A stretch of 33,565 nucleotides of DNA from JAXMHQ01 sp046346665 (GCA_046346665.1 JAXMHQ010000044.1:1-33565), one strand, 5' to 3'. Shown: positions 1 to 7,951, counted from the first letter of the stretch. Numbers and translations: made by a program. The notes: generated by a model from the sequence alone, not told the origin.

Positions 1-129
1 GAAATATCGGCCACCCTCCCACCGGATCATGCCGTTGGCATCCACACGCAGCACCTCCGGCTCTTCGGGGTATTGCCAGGGCGCCACTTGAGCTTGATAA
101 ACCCGCTCGCTCCGCCGATACCGCAGAGG
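1..129 (-). pseudogene. Truncated IS481/IS3-type transposase (integrase) fragment
   Basis: Read on the minus strand, this stretch is open and encodes about 43 residues. They resemble the C-terminal part of integrase-core transposases of the IS481 type: a Tyr-Arg-x-Ser segment near the start, then PWQYPEEPEVLRVDANG and an IRWEGGRYF segment that runs off the left edge. In this family such a segment follows the DDE catalytic core. The expected upstream core is missing; the reading frame instead enters the GGGGTCAGTCCC-type repeats at 128-280. The element therefore looks 5'-truncated, with only its tail left next to repeats. The family call rests on a short motif seen by eye, so it is moderate. 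A C-terminal remnant of another DDE transposase family is the main alternative. Confidence 0.5.
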
Positions 130-280
130 GGTCAGTCCCGGCAAGCGGGTTTTCGCAGTTTCCACTTCAGTCGGCTGCTGGAATTGGCGCCTTCCAAGGC
201 ACGTTTGCCCGAATACCGGGACTGACCCCTTGCAGGCACGTTTGCCCGAATACCGGGACTGACCCCTTGCGACCCCTTGC
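128..280. repeat. Tandem 37-bp repeat plus inverted copy, REP-like
   Basis: Two identical 37-base units lie head to tail at 197-233 and 234-270, followed by a 10-base partial copy (GACCCCTTGC) at 271-280. Each unit contains CCGGGACTGACCCC (216-229 and 253-266). The exact inverse, GGGGTCAGTCCCGG, occurs at 128-141, so a stem of 14 pairs can form across about 75 bases. GGGGTCAG-type palindromes often accompany REP-associated tyrosine transposases; no such gene is visible here, so that link is inference. Confidence 0.8.
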
Positions 281-389
281 CGAAGCGGCCCCTGCCTTCC
301 GAAAGTGTCACCCATGTGGTGGGGAGCCCCCGAGTCTCGCCCCACCCGAATCAATTATCCGTGAAATCCGCGTAATCCGCGGTAAAACA
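271..389. other. Gene-free left segment downstream of murJ
   Basis: I see no supported gene here. The segment holds the end of the repeat block, a G/C-rich stretch, and at 360-382 a short direct-repeat motif with ATCCGCG units followed by TAAAAC. The last codons and stop of murJ fall in this kind of sequence, so a dispersed repeat may have reached the 3' end of murJ. No obvious hairpin with a T-tract was found. Confidence 0.4.
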
Positions 390-1946
390 TCAGCGGTGGA
401 ATCTGCGGAAAACCAGTCCGGCCATTTCGCGGGCGGCGGGCACGCGGCCGAGGAGTGTCGCGGCGGCGTAGACCAGGCTGGCGGCAATAGCGGGAACAAA
501 AACGGCGCCCAGTTTCAGCGGCAGGGCGGTATGGCCCAGCCGGTTTTCCCACCACGTCCAACCCCACCACGACACCGCGGTCGCTGCCGCCGCGGCCGCC
601 AGCAGCGGGAACACGGTCGCGCGGAGCGGTTCGAACTCGAGCCGGCCCAGCTTGCGCCGCAGCGCGTGGAGCAGCAGCCACACATTGGCCGCTGAGCTGG
701 CCGTGTTCGCGAGGCCCAGCCCGGCCTGGCGATATGGCACCACCAGCGCCACCGCAATCACCAGGTTCAACCCCAGGCAGACAATGCTGATCTTCATCGG
801 CGTCCGCGTGTCGCCCAGCGCGTAAAACGCCCGCGCCAGGACGTTCACCAGCGAATACGCCACCAGGCTCGGCCCCAGGCATTGCAGGGCCCGCGCCGAA
901 TCCAGCGTCGCCGCCGGACCGAATTTGCCGCGCTCGAACAGCAGCCGGATGATCGGTTCGGCGAGCGTCACGAGCAGGACGGACATCAGCAGGTTGACCA
1001 GGACCAGGTGCGCGACGCCCTGGCGCAGGGTGGATCGGAATTCGCCGTAGTTCTTTTCCGCCGCGAACCCGGCGAGCGTCGGCAGGAGAAACGTGGCCAG
1101 TGAAATGCCGAACACACCCTGAGGCAACTCCAGCAACCGGACGGCGTAACCGAACGACGACACAATACCCGAGCCGACCCAGAACGAGAGGCCCTGGACG
1201 AGAAGCACGTTGATCTGGAACGCGGCCACGCCGATGGCGCCGGGGATCATCTGGCGCACGACGCGGCCGACGGTTTCATCACCCCAGGGCGACACCCATT
1301 GGTAACGGAATCCGTCGCGCCAGAGCGTGGGCAGTTGAAACGCGGCCTGAGCGACGCCGGCCACCAGCACGCCATAGGCGAGCGCGAAGATCTGCACCGG
1401 CAACCCCTGTCCCCAGTGCGGCGCGAGCCAGAGCACCGACGCGATCATCACCACGTTGAGCATGGTGGCGCCCATGGCGGGAATGAAAAAATGGCCGCGC
1501 GCGTTAAGCATGCCCATGAACACGGCGGCGAGGCATACCAGCAACATGTAAGGAAACATCACGCGCAGCAGCCGCAGCATCAGCTCCGTGTCCGCCGGGA
1601 ACTCGTGCACTTTGAGCGCCACGCTCACCGCCGCCAGCACCACGCCGATCACCACCGCCGTCGCGATCACGAGCCCGGAGATCACCGCGTTCGCGGCGCG
1701 CCACATCTCGGCTTCGCCGTGGATTTTCTCCTTTTCCTTGAAAATCGGGATGAACGCCGCCGTCAGCGCGCCTTCGCCCAGCAGCCGCCGGAACAGGTTC
1801 GGCACCTGGAACGCCAGCATGAACGCGTCGGTCACCGCCCCCACCCCCATGAAATTCGCGTAAACCATCTCGCGCACCATGCCCAGCACGCGGCTGGTCA
1901 GCGTGGCCGCGGCCATGGCCCCGGACGATTTCAACATTCTCGACAC
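390..1946 (-). CDS. murJ: Lipid II flippase MurJ (MviN family)
   Basis: This 518-residue polytopic membrane protein belongs to the MOP superfamily MurJ/MviN family, which moves the peptidoglycan precursor lipid II across the inner membrane. The N-terminal segment has the family pattern: TSRVLGMVREMVYANFMG, then TDAFMLAFQVPNLFRRLLGE and GALTAAFIPIF. About 13 to 14 hydrophobic helices follow along the whole length, matching the usual size of roughly 510 to 530 residues. The predicted start is GTG at 1946; an in-frame ATG three codons later (1937) would also keep the family N-terminus. It is followed by non-coding repeats rather than a cotranscribed gene. Upstream is a 160-base gap filled with repeats. 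The family assignment is secure; the exact start is not. Confidence 0.95.
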   Translation of the reverse strand: MSRMLKSSGAMAAATLTSRVLGMVREMVYANFMGVGAVTDAFMLAFQVPNLFRRLLGEGALTAAFIPIFKEKEKIHGEAEMWRAANAVISGLVIATAVVIGVVLAAVSVALKVHEFPADTELMLRLLRVMFPYMLLVCLAAVFMGMLNARGHFFIPAMGATMLNVVMIASVLWLAPHWGQGLPVQIFALAYGVLVAGVAQAAFQLPTLWRDGFRYQWVSPWGDETVGRVVRQMIPGAIGVAAFQINVLLVQGLSFWVGSGIVSSFGYAVRLLELPQGVFGISLATFLLPTLAGFAAEKNYGEFRSTLRQGVAHLVLVNLLMSVLLVTLAEPIIRLLFERGKFGPAATLDSARALQCLGPSLVAYSLVNVLARAFYALGDTRTPMKISIVCLGLNLVIAVALVVPYRQAGLGLANTASSAANVWLLLHALRRKLGRLEFEPLRATVFPLLAAAAAATAVSWWGWTWWENRLGHTALPLKLGAVFVPAIAASLVYAAATLLGRVPAAREMAGLVFRRFHR

Positions 1947-1967
1947 GCGCGAAGGCTAGAAGGCGGG

Positions 1968-1992
1968 GTTGAAAGTTGAAAGTTGAATGTTG
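1968..1992. repeat. Heptamer tandem repeat GTTGAAA
   Basis: Two GTTGAAA units, then GTTGAAT and a partial GTTG, lie just upstream of murJ. Such short A/G-rich runs recur between genes in this window. They could reflect slippage; no function can be read from the sequence. Confidence 0.7.
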
Positions 1993-2005
1993 CCCGGCGG
2001 CGCAG

Positions 2006-2097
2006 CCGCGACCGTGAAATCGCGGATCGTTTGCCGTAGCAGCCGACGTAAGGAGGCTCTGACACGTGAAGGACCGTGATTTGACAATCGCGGCTAC
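2006..2097. repeat. Dispersed palindromic intergenic repeat, copy 1
   Basis: This gap between murJ and the metallo-hydrolase gene holds three pieces. The first is a small stem, CCGCGA (2006-2011) with TCGCGG (2020-2025). The second is a 27-base module at 2036-2062 beginning GTAGCAGCCGACG. The third is the tail ATCGCGGCTAC at 2087-2097. The 27-base module recurs inverted at 29661-29687 (22 of 27 positions equal, counted by hand), and the tail recurs at 7936-7946 and 29712-29722. Confidence 0.65.
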
Positions 2098-2107
2098 GAA
2101 CCGAAAA

Positions 2108-2887
2108 TCAAAGCTCGATCACATCCCCGTCCCGTGCGAACCGGTGGGGGATGCCGCCCAGCGACGCCCGCGCCAGCCGCCGCACCCGCGCAAGGTCCTC
2201 CCAGTAATGGCGCGCCAGATGAACAAACACCACGCGCCCGACCGGCCTGCCCCGGAGTTGCCGGAACAATTCCTCCGGCGTGAAATGTGCCAGCTCGCAG
2301 ACCAGCAGGTCCACCGGCCGCCGCAACAGCGGCTCCAAGTCCGCCGGCGATCCCAGGTCGGCGCTGTGCGCGATCCGCAGCCCGCCGGATTCAATCAGGA
2401 AACTGCACGACAAAAATGCCGCCGCCGGTTTCTCGGGAAATTCAAGGCGCGTGCGTTCGAGGTGAGTGTTTCGCAAGGCCGTGACCCGCGCGCCACCGGC
2501 CCGGAACACGCGCCCGGCCGGCAGCGGTTTCCAATCGATCCTGAACTCAAACATCTGCTCGAACACGCAACCGGCTTCGAGCAAACCCCTCAGCGCCGGC
2601 ACCAGCCGCCCGGGCAGATGAATCGGCAGCCGCTTTCGCCGGCCCGAAATCCACAGGCCCTGCAGCAGCATGAACAATCCGCCCACATGATCCGCATGAC
2701 CGTGCGAGAGCAGGATCGCGCCGGGTATTTCCGGTCCAAGCTTCAGGGCATCCAGCGCCCGTTCCACAGGTTCCCCGCAGTCGACCAGCAGCGACGCGGT
2801 GCCGAAACGATAGAGAAATGCGGCGTGATTGCGGCCCGATCCCGAGGCGCCGTCGCCGGTTCCGAGGCAATGCAGCCGGAATTTCAT
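2108..2887 (-). CDS. Metallo-beta-lactamase-fold hydrolase, RNase Z-like
   Basis: The 259-residue product shows the metallo-beta-lactamase fold in its ElaC/RNase Z-like form. It opens with a beta strand and a glycine-rich loop (CLGTGDG, about residues 7-13), then LLVDCG, and the zinc-binding motif SHGHADHVGG with HGHADH at 62-67. Further likely metal ligands are a His in the RNTHLER segment, an Asp in AHSADLG and a late His in FVHLARHYWED, as expected for a two-metal hydrolase of phosphodiesters. It is shorter than long RNase Z proteins and no tRNA-binding exosite arm is evident, so the substrate cannot be named. The start codon overlaps the folA stop by four bases (ATGA), so the two are probably translated together. 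A cyclic-nucleotide or RNA phosphodiesterase role is equally possible. Confidence 0.85.
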   Translation of the reverse strand: MKFRLHCLGTGDGASGSGRNHAAFLYRFGTASLLVDCGEPVERALDALKLGPEIPGAILLSHGHADHVGGLFMLLQGLWISGRRKRLPIHLPGRLVPALRGLLEAGCVFEQMFEFRIDWKPLPAGRVFRAGGARVTALRNTHLERTRLEFPEKPAAAFLSCSFLIESGGLRIAHSADLGSPADLEPLLRRPVDLLVCELAHFTPEELFRQLRGRPVGRVVFVHLARHYWEDLARVRRLARASLGGIPHRFARDGDVIEL

Positions 2888-3474
2888 TCAGCCGGACCCC
2901 GGTCTGCGCGCCGCGTGTAATGCAGGATCTTGAACTCCGGCGTGTCGCGGATTTCCTCGGCGAGCTCGAACCGGTCTTCGAATTTGGGAAAGAAGGCATC
3001 GCCCGCGCATTCGCGTTTCACGAGCGTGAGATACAAATCGGAGCAGAGCGGCAGGGCCTGCTCGTACACCTGGGCGCCGCCGCACACGAAGACGTCGGTG
3101 GCGAATTGCGCCGGATCGAGCTTGAGCAGGTCCGTCTCCAGGCGCAGCTCGGTCCGCGAACCGCGTCCGACTTTGGCCAGGTGAAACTGGTAGGGTTTGC
3201 GGAGGCGGCGGGCGCGGATGCCGAGAATGGATTCGCCGAACAACCCCGGGTGCCGCCGCCGGAGCTGGATGGGATGGCGGGTGAGCACCACGTTCAGGCG
3301 GTTGGGCAGGGGTTTGCCCAGGCTCTCGAACGTTTTGCGTCCCATCACGACCACATTGCCGCTGGTCATGCGTTTGAACCACTTGAAATCCTCCGGCAAA
3401 TGCCAGGGGATCGTGTTGCCCGCGCCGATGACACGGTTAAGTGACATGGCGGCGATGGCTTTGAAGTGCTTCAC
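2884..3474 (-). CDS. folA: Dihydrofolate reductase with extra central segment
   Basis: DHFR reduces dihydrofolate to tetrahydrofolate with NADPH. The family features are in order: AIAAMSLNRVIG at the N-terminus, the substrate-binding PWHLPEDFKWFK segment with the catalytic acid at Asp29, the NADPH-binding VVMGRKTFESLGKPLPNR segment, VFVCGGAQVYEQAL and a GDAFFP segment. The protein has 196 residues, about 35 more than the usual bacterial enzyme. The surplus lies between VVLTRHP and DVFVCGG, which contains a basic stretch and a KVGRGSRTELRLETD segment. The start is GTG at 3474, chosen because the conserved N-terminal strand begins immediately after it. It is the first gene of a minus-strand pair with the metallo-hydrolase. 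The extra segment could be a lineage-specific insert; the core active site looks intact. Confidence 0.93.
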   Translation of the reverse strand: MKHFKAIAAMSLNRVIGAGNTIPWHLPEDFKWFKRMTSGNVVVMGRKTFESLGKPLPNRLNVVLTRHPIQLRRRHPGLFGESILGIRARRLRKPYQFHLAKVGRGSRTELRLETDLLKLDPAQFATDVFVCGGAQVYEQALPLCSDLYLTLVKRECAGDAFFPKFEDRFELAEEIRDTPEFKILHYTRRADRGPAE

Positions 3475-3713
3475 TGGGGGCAGGCTGTCACAACCGGCGC
3501 GCGCCCGTCAACGCGTCAAACCGGCACTGGAGGGGAATCAGGGGCGGTGCGAGCTCTCATCCGCCCCCGAACACCCCGGTCCCCCGGCTATGAAAAAACC
3601 TGGGAACCGCCAAAATCCTAGCCTCCAAACCGAGCCCGCCGCAACCCAAAGTTCCAAAAGGTTATTCACAGCGCTGCATCGCGTCTCCCGGTCACCTTGA
3701 CATCACGCTCCGC
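3475..3713. other. Divergent intergenic region folA / glyQS
   Basis: This 239-base region separates two divergent genes and must hold both promoters. A stem GGGGCGG (3541-3547) with CCGCCCC (3561-3567) is visible. A TTGACA sits at 3698-3703, but it is only about 10 bases before the glyQS start and cannot serve as its -35 box. No T-box leader structure was recognised. Confidence 0.4.
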
Positions 3714-5348
3714 ATGCCGAAAACTGTTCCGCCTATGGCCGAATCGAAAGCGAATGTCCAGATGGAGAAAATCGTGTCGCTCTGCAAACGGCGCGCCTTC
3801 ATTTACCAGTCCTCCGAAATCTACGGCGGCATCAACGGGTTTTGGGATTACGGCCCGCTCGGCGCCGAGTTGAAACGCAACGTCAAGGAGCTGTGGTGGA
3901 ACACCATGACCCGCATGCGCGAGGACGTCGTCGGCCTCGAGGCCACCATCATCATGGCCCCCCAGATCTGGCGCGCCAGCGGGCACGTGGATACGTTCAG
4001 CGACCCGATGATCGACTGCAAAACCTGCAAAGGCCGGTTTCGCGCGGACCAGACCCACGAAATTCCCTGCCCGCAAAAGCCGAGCAAGATGGTCTCCGAA
4101 TGCCACGGCGAAAAGACCCCGCCGCGCGCGTTTAACCTGATGTTCCAAACCTACGTCGGCCCGGTCCAGGACGATTCCGCCATCGCCTACCTCCGCCCGG
4201 AAACGGCCCAGGCCATTTTCGTGCAGTTCAAGAACGTCATGGAAACCTCGCGCCAGAAGGTGCCGTTCGGCATCGCGCAGGTCGGCAAGGCGTTCCGGAA
4301 CGAAGTCACGCCGCGCAATTATACGTTCCGCTCGCGCGAATTCGAGCAGATGGAGCTGGAGTTTTTCATCAAGCCCGACGAAGTCGTCGAGGCGATCGCC
4401 GGCCGCGTCACCAAGGCCGCCGAGATTGCCGATCCCAAGGACCAAGTGCCGGCCGCGAGCTGGGGCTGGGAAGCCTGGCACAAATACTGGGTCGAAGAAC
4501 GCATCCGCTTCTACGAAGGCATCGGGCTGTCGCGCTCGACGCTCGAGGAATACTGGCAGAAGTCCGAGGAACTGGCGCATTACGCCCGGGCGTGCGTCGA
4601 CATCCTGTTCCAGTTCCCGTTCGGCACCCAGGAACTCGAAGGCATCGCGGCCCGCAGCGATTTCGACTTGAGCCAGCACGAACGTTTTTCAGGCAAGGGC
4701 ATGGGCGTGTTTGACGACGAATTGCGCGCGGCCTGGGGCAAGCTGGACGAAGCGAAGAAGAAGGAACTCTGGCAGCGCTACCACGACGCGCGGCTGCGTT
4801 ACCTGGTCAAGATGGGTGTGCCCGAGGAAAAGGCGGCGCAGCAGGCGAAGGAAAACGCCGACGGCCTCGCGAAGGGCCAATACATCCCGCATGTGATCGA
4901 GCCTTCCGCCGGCGTCGACCGGCTCATCCTGGCACTGCTTTGCAGCGCCTACCACGAAGACCAGATGCCTGATGAGAAGGGCAAACTCGAAACCCGCGTG
5001 GTGCTCAAGTTCCATCCCCGCGTCGCCCCGATCAAGGTCGGCATCCTGCCCCTGCTCAAAAACAAGCCGGAGCTTGTTGCGAAGGCCCTCGAGCTGCGCG
5101 ATCGTCTGCGGCCGCACATGAATGTGTATTACGACGACGCGGGCGCGATCGGCCGGCGTTACCGCCGCCAGGACGAGGCCGGCACGCCGTTTTGCGTGAC
5201 GGTGGATTTCGAGACGCTGGAAGGGGCGCGCGAAGGGGAATTTGCCGGCCAGAAGGACACTGTCACCCTGCGGTATCGTGATGACGGCCGTCAGGAGCGG
5301 GTCCGCATGTCAGACGTGCTGGCGTTGCTCCAGGAAAAGCTTCGCTGA
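3714..5348 (+). CDS. glyQS: Glycyl-tRNA synthetase, single-chain alpha2 type
   Basis: This class II synthetase charges tRNA-Gly with glycine. The chain of 544 residues is the homodimeric type found in Thermus, Gram-positives and eukaryotes, not the split alpha/beta form. Visible are the N-terminal CKRRAFIYQSSEIYGG segment, NGFWDYGPLG, a Cys-containing insert (Cys102, 105, 119 and 130) that may bind zinc, the RPETAQAIF segment, motif 2 around FRNE (194-197) and motif 3 GVDRLILALL. The C-terminal anticodon-binding domain begins near residue 440 (APIKVGILPL). ATG at 3714 gives the full form; ATG at 3735 (Met8) is also plausible and neither has a strong Shine-Dalgarno. The stop overlaps the next start as TGATG, so it probably heads an operon with the three downstream genes. 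Confidence 0.96.
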   Translation: MPKTVPPMAESKANVQMEKIVSLCKRRAFIYQSSEIYGGINGFWDYGPLGAELKRNVKELWWNTMTRMREDVVGLEATIIMAPQIWRASGHVDTFSDPMIDCKTCKGRFRADQTHEIPCPQKPSKMVSECHGEKTPPRAFNLMFQTYVGPVQDDSAIAYLRPETAQAIFVQFKNVMETSRQKVPFGIAQVGKAFRNEVTPRNYTFRSREFEQMELEFFIKPDEVVEAIAGRVTKAAEIADPKDQVPAASWGWEAWHKYWVEERIRFYEGIGLSRSTLEEYWQKSEELAHYARACVDILFQFPFGTQELEGIAARSDFDLSQHERFSGKGMGVFDDELRAAWGKLDEAKKKELWQRYHDARLRYLVKMGVPEEKAAQQAKENADGLAKGQYIPHVIEPSAGVDRLILALLCSAYHEDQMPDEKGKLETRVVLKFHPRVAPIKVGILPLLKNKPELVAKALELRDRLRPHMNVYYDDAGAIGRRYRRQDEAGTPFCVTVDFETLEGAREGEFAGQKDTVTLRYRDDGRQERVRMSDVLALLQEKLR

Positions 5349-5851
5349 TGACGGACCCCGTTCCAGAGACGCAGAAGAGGGCGCCGACGCTATATGCCAT
5401 CATCACGCTCAAACTGTTGAAAGGCGTCCTGTTCGTGTCGCTGGCCTTCTGGCTGTACGCGATGTCCGACAACGATCTTCCGTGGGAATACAATCGCGTG
5501 CTGCATTTCCTCCGGATCAACCCGGAGCGGCAGTTCTGGTCCATGCTGGCGGACAAGATCGCCGACCTGAGCTCCGCGCGCGTGATGCTCACCGCCGTGG
5601 GCACGTTCATCTACAGCCTGTTTTCACTCGTGGAAGGCGCGGGCCTCCTCTTCCGCCAGTCCTGGGCCGGCTGGCTTGCGATCGGGGAATCGGCATTTTT
5701 CATTCCCGTTGAAATCACCGAACTGCTCCTGCACCGCTTCACCTGGACGGTGTTCATCATCCTGGCGTTCAATATCCTGATCGTGTGGTATCTTTACCAG
5801 AACCGCCAACGCCTGTTCCGCCATCACCACTCCCATCATGACAACCACTGA
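5348..5851 (+). CDS. DUF2127-family membrane protein with His-rich tail
   Basis: This 167-residue integral membrane protein matches the pattern of Pfam DUF2127: a first helix starting at LYAIITLKLLKG, a soluble HFLRINPERQFWSMLADKIADLS stretch between helices, a second helix with YSLFSLVEGAGLLFRQSWAGW, and a last pair including IPVEITELLLHRFTW and ILIVWYLYQNRQRL. About four helices are predicted. The family has no established biochemical function. The C-terminus is RHHHSHHDNH, a possible metal-binding tail, but those codons overlap the larB start by 14 bases, so part of the composition may reflect the overlap. It is translationally coupled to glyQS (TGATG) and larB. A role in nickel or cofactor handling is only a guess from position. 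Confidence 0.8.
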   Translation: MTDPVPETQKRAPTLYAIITLKLLKGVLFVSLAFWLYAMSDNDLPWEYNRVLHFLRINPERQFWSMLADKIADLSSARVMLTAVGTFIYSLFSLVEGAGLLFRQSWAGWLAIGESAFFIPVEITELLLHRFTWTVFIILAFNILIVWYLYQNRQRLFRHHHSHHDNH

Positions 5852-6593
5852 AGCCATCCGGCTGCTGGAGAAATACCGGCGCGGCCGCGTGAGCCGCGAC
5901 GCCATCCTCCAGGCGTTCCAGGCCGCGCCCGTGGCGAACCTTGGGTTTGCCCAGGTGGACACACACCGGGCGCTGCGCCAGGGATTTCCGGAAGTGATCT
6001 TCGGCGCCGGCAAAACACCCGCCCAAGTCGTCGGCATCGCGGCCAAACTCCTGGAACGCGACCCCCACGTGCTGGTCACGCGCGCCACCCCCGACCAGGC
6101 GCGCGCGGTGAAACGCAAATTCAAAACTGCCCGGCACAACGAACTCGCCCGCTGCATCACTATCGATGATCATCCGCTGCCCAAACGGCCCGGCGCCGTC
6201 GCCGTGGTCTGCGCGGGCACCAGCGATCTGCCCGTGGCCGAGGAAGCCGCCGTCACCGCCGAAATCATGGGCAACCGGGTCGAACGCGTGAACGACGCGG
6301 GCGTCGCGGGCGTGCATCGCCTGCTCAGCCGCCTCGACGTGATCCAGCGCGCCAATGTCGTCGTCGTGGTCGCCGGCATGGAAGGCGCCCTGCCCAGCGT
6401 CGTCGCCGGCCTCGTCGCCAAACCCGTCATCGCCGTCCCCACCAGCATCGGCTACGGCGCCAGTTTCGGCGGCCTCGCCGCCCTGCTCGGCATGCTCAAT
6501 AGCTGCGGCAGCGGCGTCACCGTCGTCAATATCGACAACGGCTTTGGCGCCGGCTTCGCTGCCAGCCAGATCAACGCCCTCGCCCACCCCTGA
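5838..6593 (+). CDS. larB: Nickel-pincer cofactor biosynthesis protein LarB
   Basis: LarB carboxylates the pyridinium ring of nicotinic acid adenine dinucleotide and hydrolyses it, the first step towards the nickel-pincer nucleotide used by LarA racemases. The product has 251 residues, the usual length. The N-terminal helical part (AIRLLEKYRRGRVSRD and LGFAQVDTHRALRQGFPEVI) is followed by the AIR-carboxylase (PurE)-like domain with VVCAGTSDLPVAEEAAVTA, VNDAGVAGVHRLL, VVVVVAGMEGALPSVVAGL and the terminal VVNIDNGFGAGFAASQIN. It starts inside the end of the DUF2127 gene and is followed after 22 bases by larC. The assignment is strong. larA is not in the window, so the client racemase is unknown. 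Confidence 0.93.
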   Translation: MTTTEAIRLLEKYRRGRVSRDAILQAFQAAPVANLGFAQVDTHRALRQGFPEVIFGAGKTPAQVVGIAAKLLERDPHVLVTRATPDQARAVKRKFKTARHNELARCITIDDHPLPKRPGAVAVVCAGTSDLPVAEEAAVTAEIMGNRVERVNDAGVAGVHRLLSRLDVIQRANVVVVVAGMEGALPSVVAGLVAKPVIAVPTSIGYGASFGGLAALLGMLNSCGSGVTVVNIDNGFGAGFAASQINALAHP

Positions 6594-6615
6594 TCTGCCC
6601 CCACGGCATGCCCAC

Positions 6616-7908
6616 ATGAAAACGCTCTACCTCGACCTCTTCAGCGGCATCAGCGGCGACATGTTCGCCGCCGCCCTGATCGATCTCGGAGCCGATCCCA
6701 AAAAACTCGAGCGCGAACTCGCCCGGCTCGGCCTCGACGATTACCACCTTCACATCGACCGCAGGACCCAGTCCGGCATCGCCGGGATCAAGTTCGACGT
6801 CCACCTCGCCGGCGCCCACCAACATTCCCACGGCCACCACCCTGCGCACGATCATTCGCACGCCGGCCATGACCACGGCCATTCCCACGCCCGCAATCAC
6901 GCGGAAATCCGGCGCCTGATTTCCAAAAGCCCGCTCTCGAGCTGGGTCCGGCAAAAATCGCTGGCCGTGTTTCAGCGCATCGCCGAAGCCGAAGGCCGCA
7001 TTCACGGCGTGCCGCCGGACAAGGTCCATTTCCACGAAGTCGGCGCGGTGGATTCCATCGTGGACATCGTGGGCGGCTGCATTGCGCTGGAGTTGCTGGG
7101 CAAACCCCGCGTGCTGGCCTCGGCGGTCACCGAGGGGACCGGGTGGGTCGATTGCGACCACGGCCGATTCCCGGTCCCGGCGCCGGCGACGCTGGCCATT
7201 CTCGGCGCGCGCGGGATCGGGGTCACCCAATGCGAGGAACCCCACGAACTCGTCACGCCCACCGGCGCCGCGCTGCTCGCCGAGTTCGCGGAATCGTTCG
7301 GCCCCATGCACGGCCTCGTCGCGGACCGCATCGGGTTCGGCCTCGGCACCCGCACGAACCAAACCCGGCCCAACGTCCTCCGCGCCATTCTCGGCACGGC
7401 CGCCGCCGGCAAATCCTCCGGGCCGGACTGGGAATCGGACCAGGTCGCGGTGCTGGAAACCAACCTGGACGACATCAGCGCCGAGGTGCTGGGGGATTTC
7501 GTCGACCGCGCCCTGGCGGGCGGCGCGCTGGACGTGTTCCACACGCCGATCCAGATGAAGAAGAACCGCCCAGGAGTGTTGCTGACGCTGCTGTGCGCCG
7601 CGGGCGACGCGGATCGTTTTTCAGAAATGTTGCTCCGCGAAACCAGCGCGTTTGGCGTACGTCGCACGGTTGCGGACCGCCGGAAATTGCGGCGTGACTT
7701 CACGAGCGTGAGAACGCCGTTCGGCGAAATCACGGTCAAACGAGGACTGCTCAACGGCGATTGCGTCCAGGCGGCGCCGGAATACGAGTCGTGCCGCCAG
7801 GCCGCCGCCAAGGCGCACGTGCCGCTGAAACAAGTCTACGAAGCCGCGCTGCTGGCGGCGGCGGGAAAGAGCGGAAAAGTCGCAAAATCCGGCAGAAAAA
7901 AGAGGTGA
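6616..7908 (+). CDS. larC: Nickel insertion protein LarC, single continuous ORF
   Basis: LarC is the CTP-dependent cyclometallase that inserts nickel into the pincer nucleotide made by LarB and LarE. The 430-residue product begins MKTLYLDLFSGISGDMFAAA, the family N-terminus, which sets the start at 6616 although the frame stays open further upstream inside larB. Other family segments are DKVHFHEVGAVDSIVDIVG, ELVTPTGAALLAEF, VAVLETNLDDISAEVLGDF, DVFHTPIQMKKNRPG and the late RETSAFGVR. Residues 68-95 hold 13 histidines in 28, likely a nickel-storage or delivery stretch. In Lactiplantibacillus plantarum the protein is made from two frames by programmed frameshift; here it is one uninterrupted frame. 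It ends the glyQS-DUF2127-larB-larC run and is followed by a perfect hairpin at 7919-7946. Confidence 0.94.
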   Translation: MKTLYLDLFSGISGDMFAAALIDLGADPKKLERELARLGLDDYHLHIDRRTQSGIAGIKFDVHLAGAHQHSHGHHPAHDHSHAGHDHGHSHARNHAEIRRLISKSPLSSWVRQKSLAVFQRIAEAEGRIHGVPPDKVHFHEVGAVDSIVDIVGGCIALELLGKPRVLASAVTEGTGWVDCDHGRFPVPAPATLAILGARGIGVTQCEEPHELVTPTGAALLAEFAESFGPMHGLVADRIGFGLGTRTNQTRPNVLRAILGTAAAGKSSGPDWESDQVAVLETNLDDISAEVLGDFVDRALAGGALDVFHTPIQMKKNRPGVLLTLLCAAGDADRFSEMLLRETSAFGVRRTVADRRKLRRDFTSVRTPFGEITVKRGLLNGDCVQAAPEYESCRQAAAKAHVPLKQVYEAALLAAAGKSGKVAKSGRKKR

Positions 7909-7918
7909 ACCCCGGATC

Positions 7919-7946
7919 GTAGCCGCGATCGTCAGATCGCGGCTAC
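7919..7946. terminator. Perfect hairpin between convergent larC and aroG
   Basis: GTAGCCGCGATC (7919-7930) pairs perfectly with GATCGCGGCTAC (7935-7946) around the loop GTCA, giving a 12-pair stem. It lies 10 bases past the larC stop and 5 bases past the aroG stop, so it could terminate both transcripts. There is no T-tract, so a classical intrinsic terminator is not certain. Its right arm matches repeats at 2087-2097 and 29712-29722, so it is also a member of a dispersed repeat family. Confidence 0.65.
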
Positions 7947-7951
7947 AGGCG

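Noticed and set aside
128..280. CRISPR array
   Set aside because: The two 37-base units are directly adjacent with no spacer, and no cas gene is near.
3698..3703. TTGACA as glyQS promoter
   Set aside because: Only about 10 bases separate it from the start codon, too close for a -35 box of this gene.
6355..6615. Upstream extension of larC
   Set aside because: The frame is open but overlaps larB and encodes Ala/Ser/Pro-rich sequence. The family N-terminus begins at 6616.
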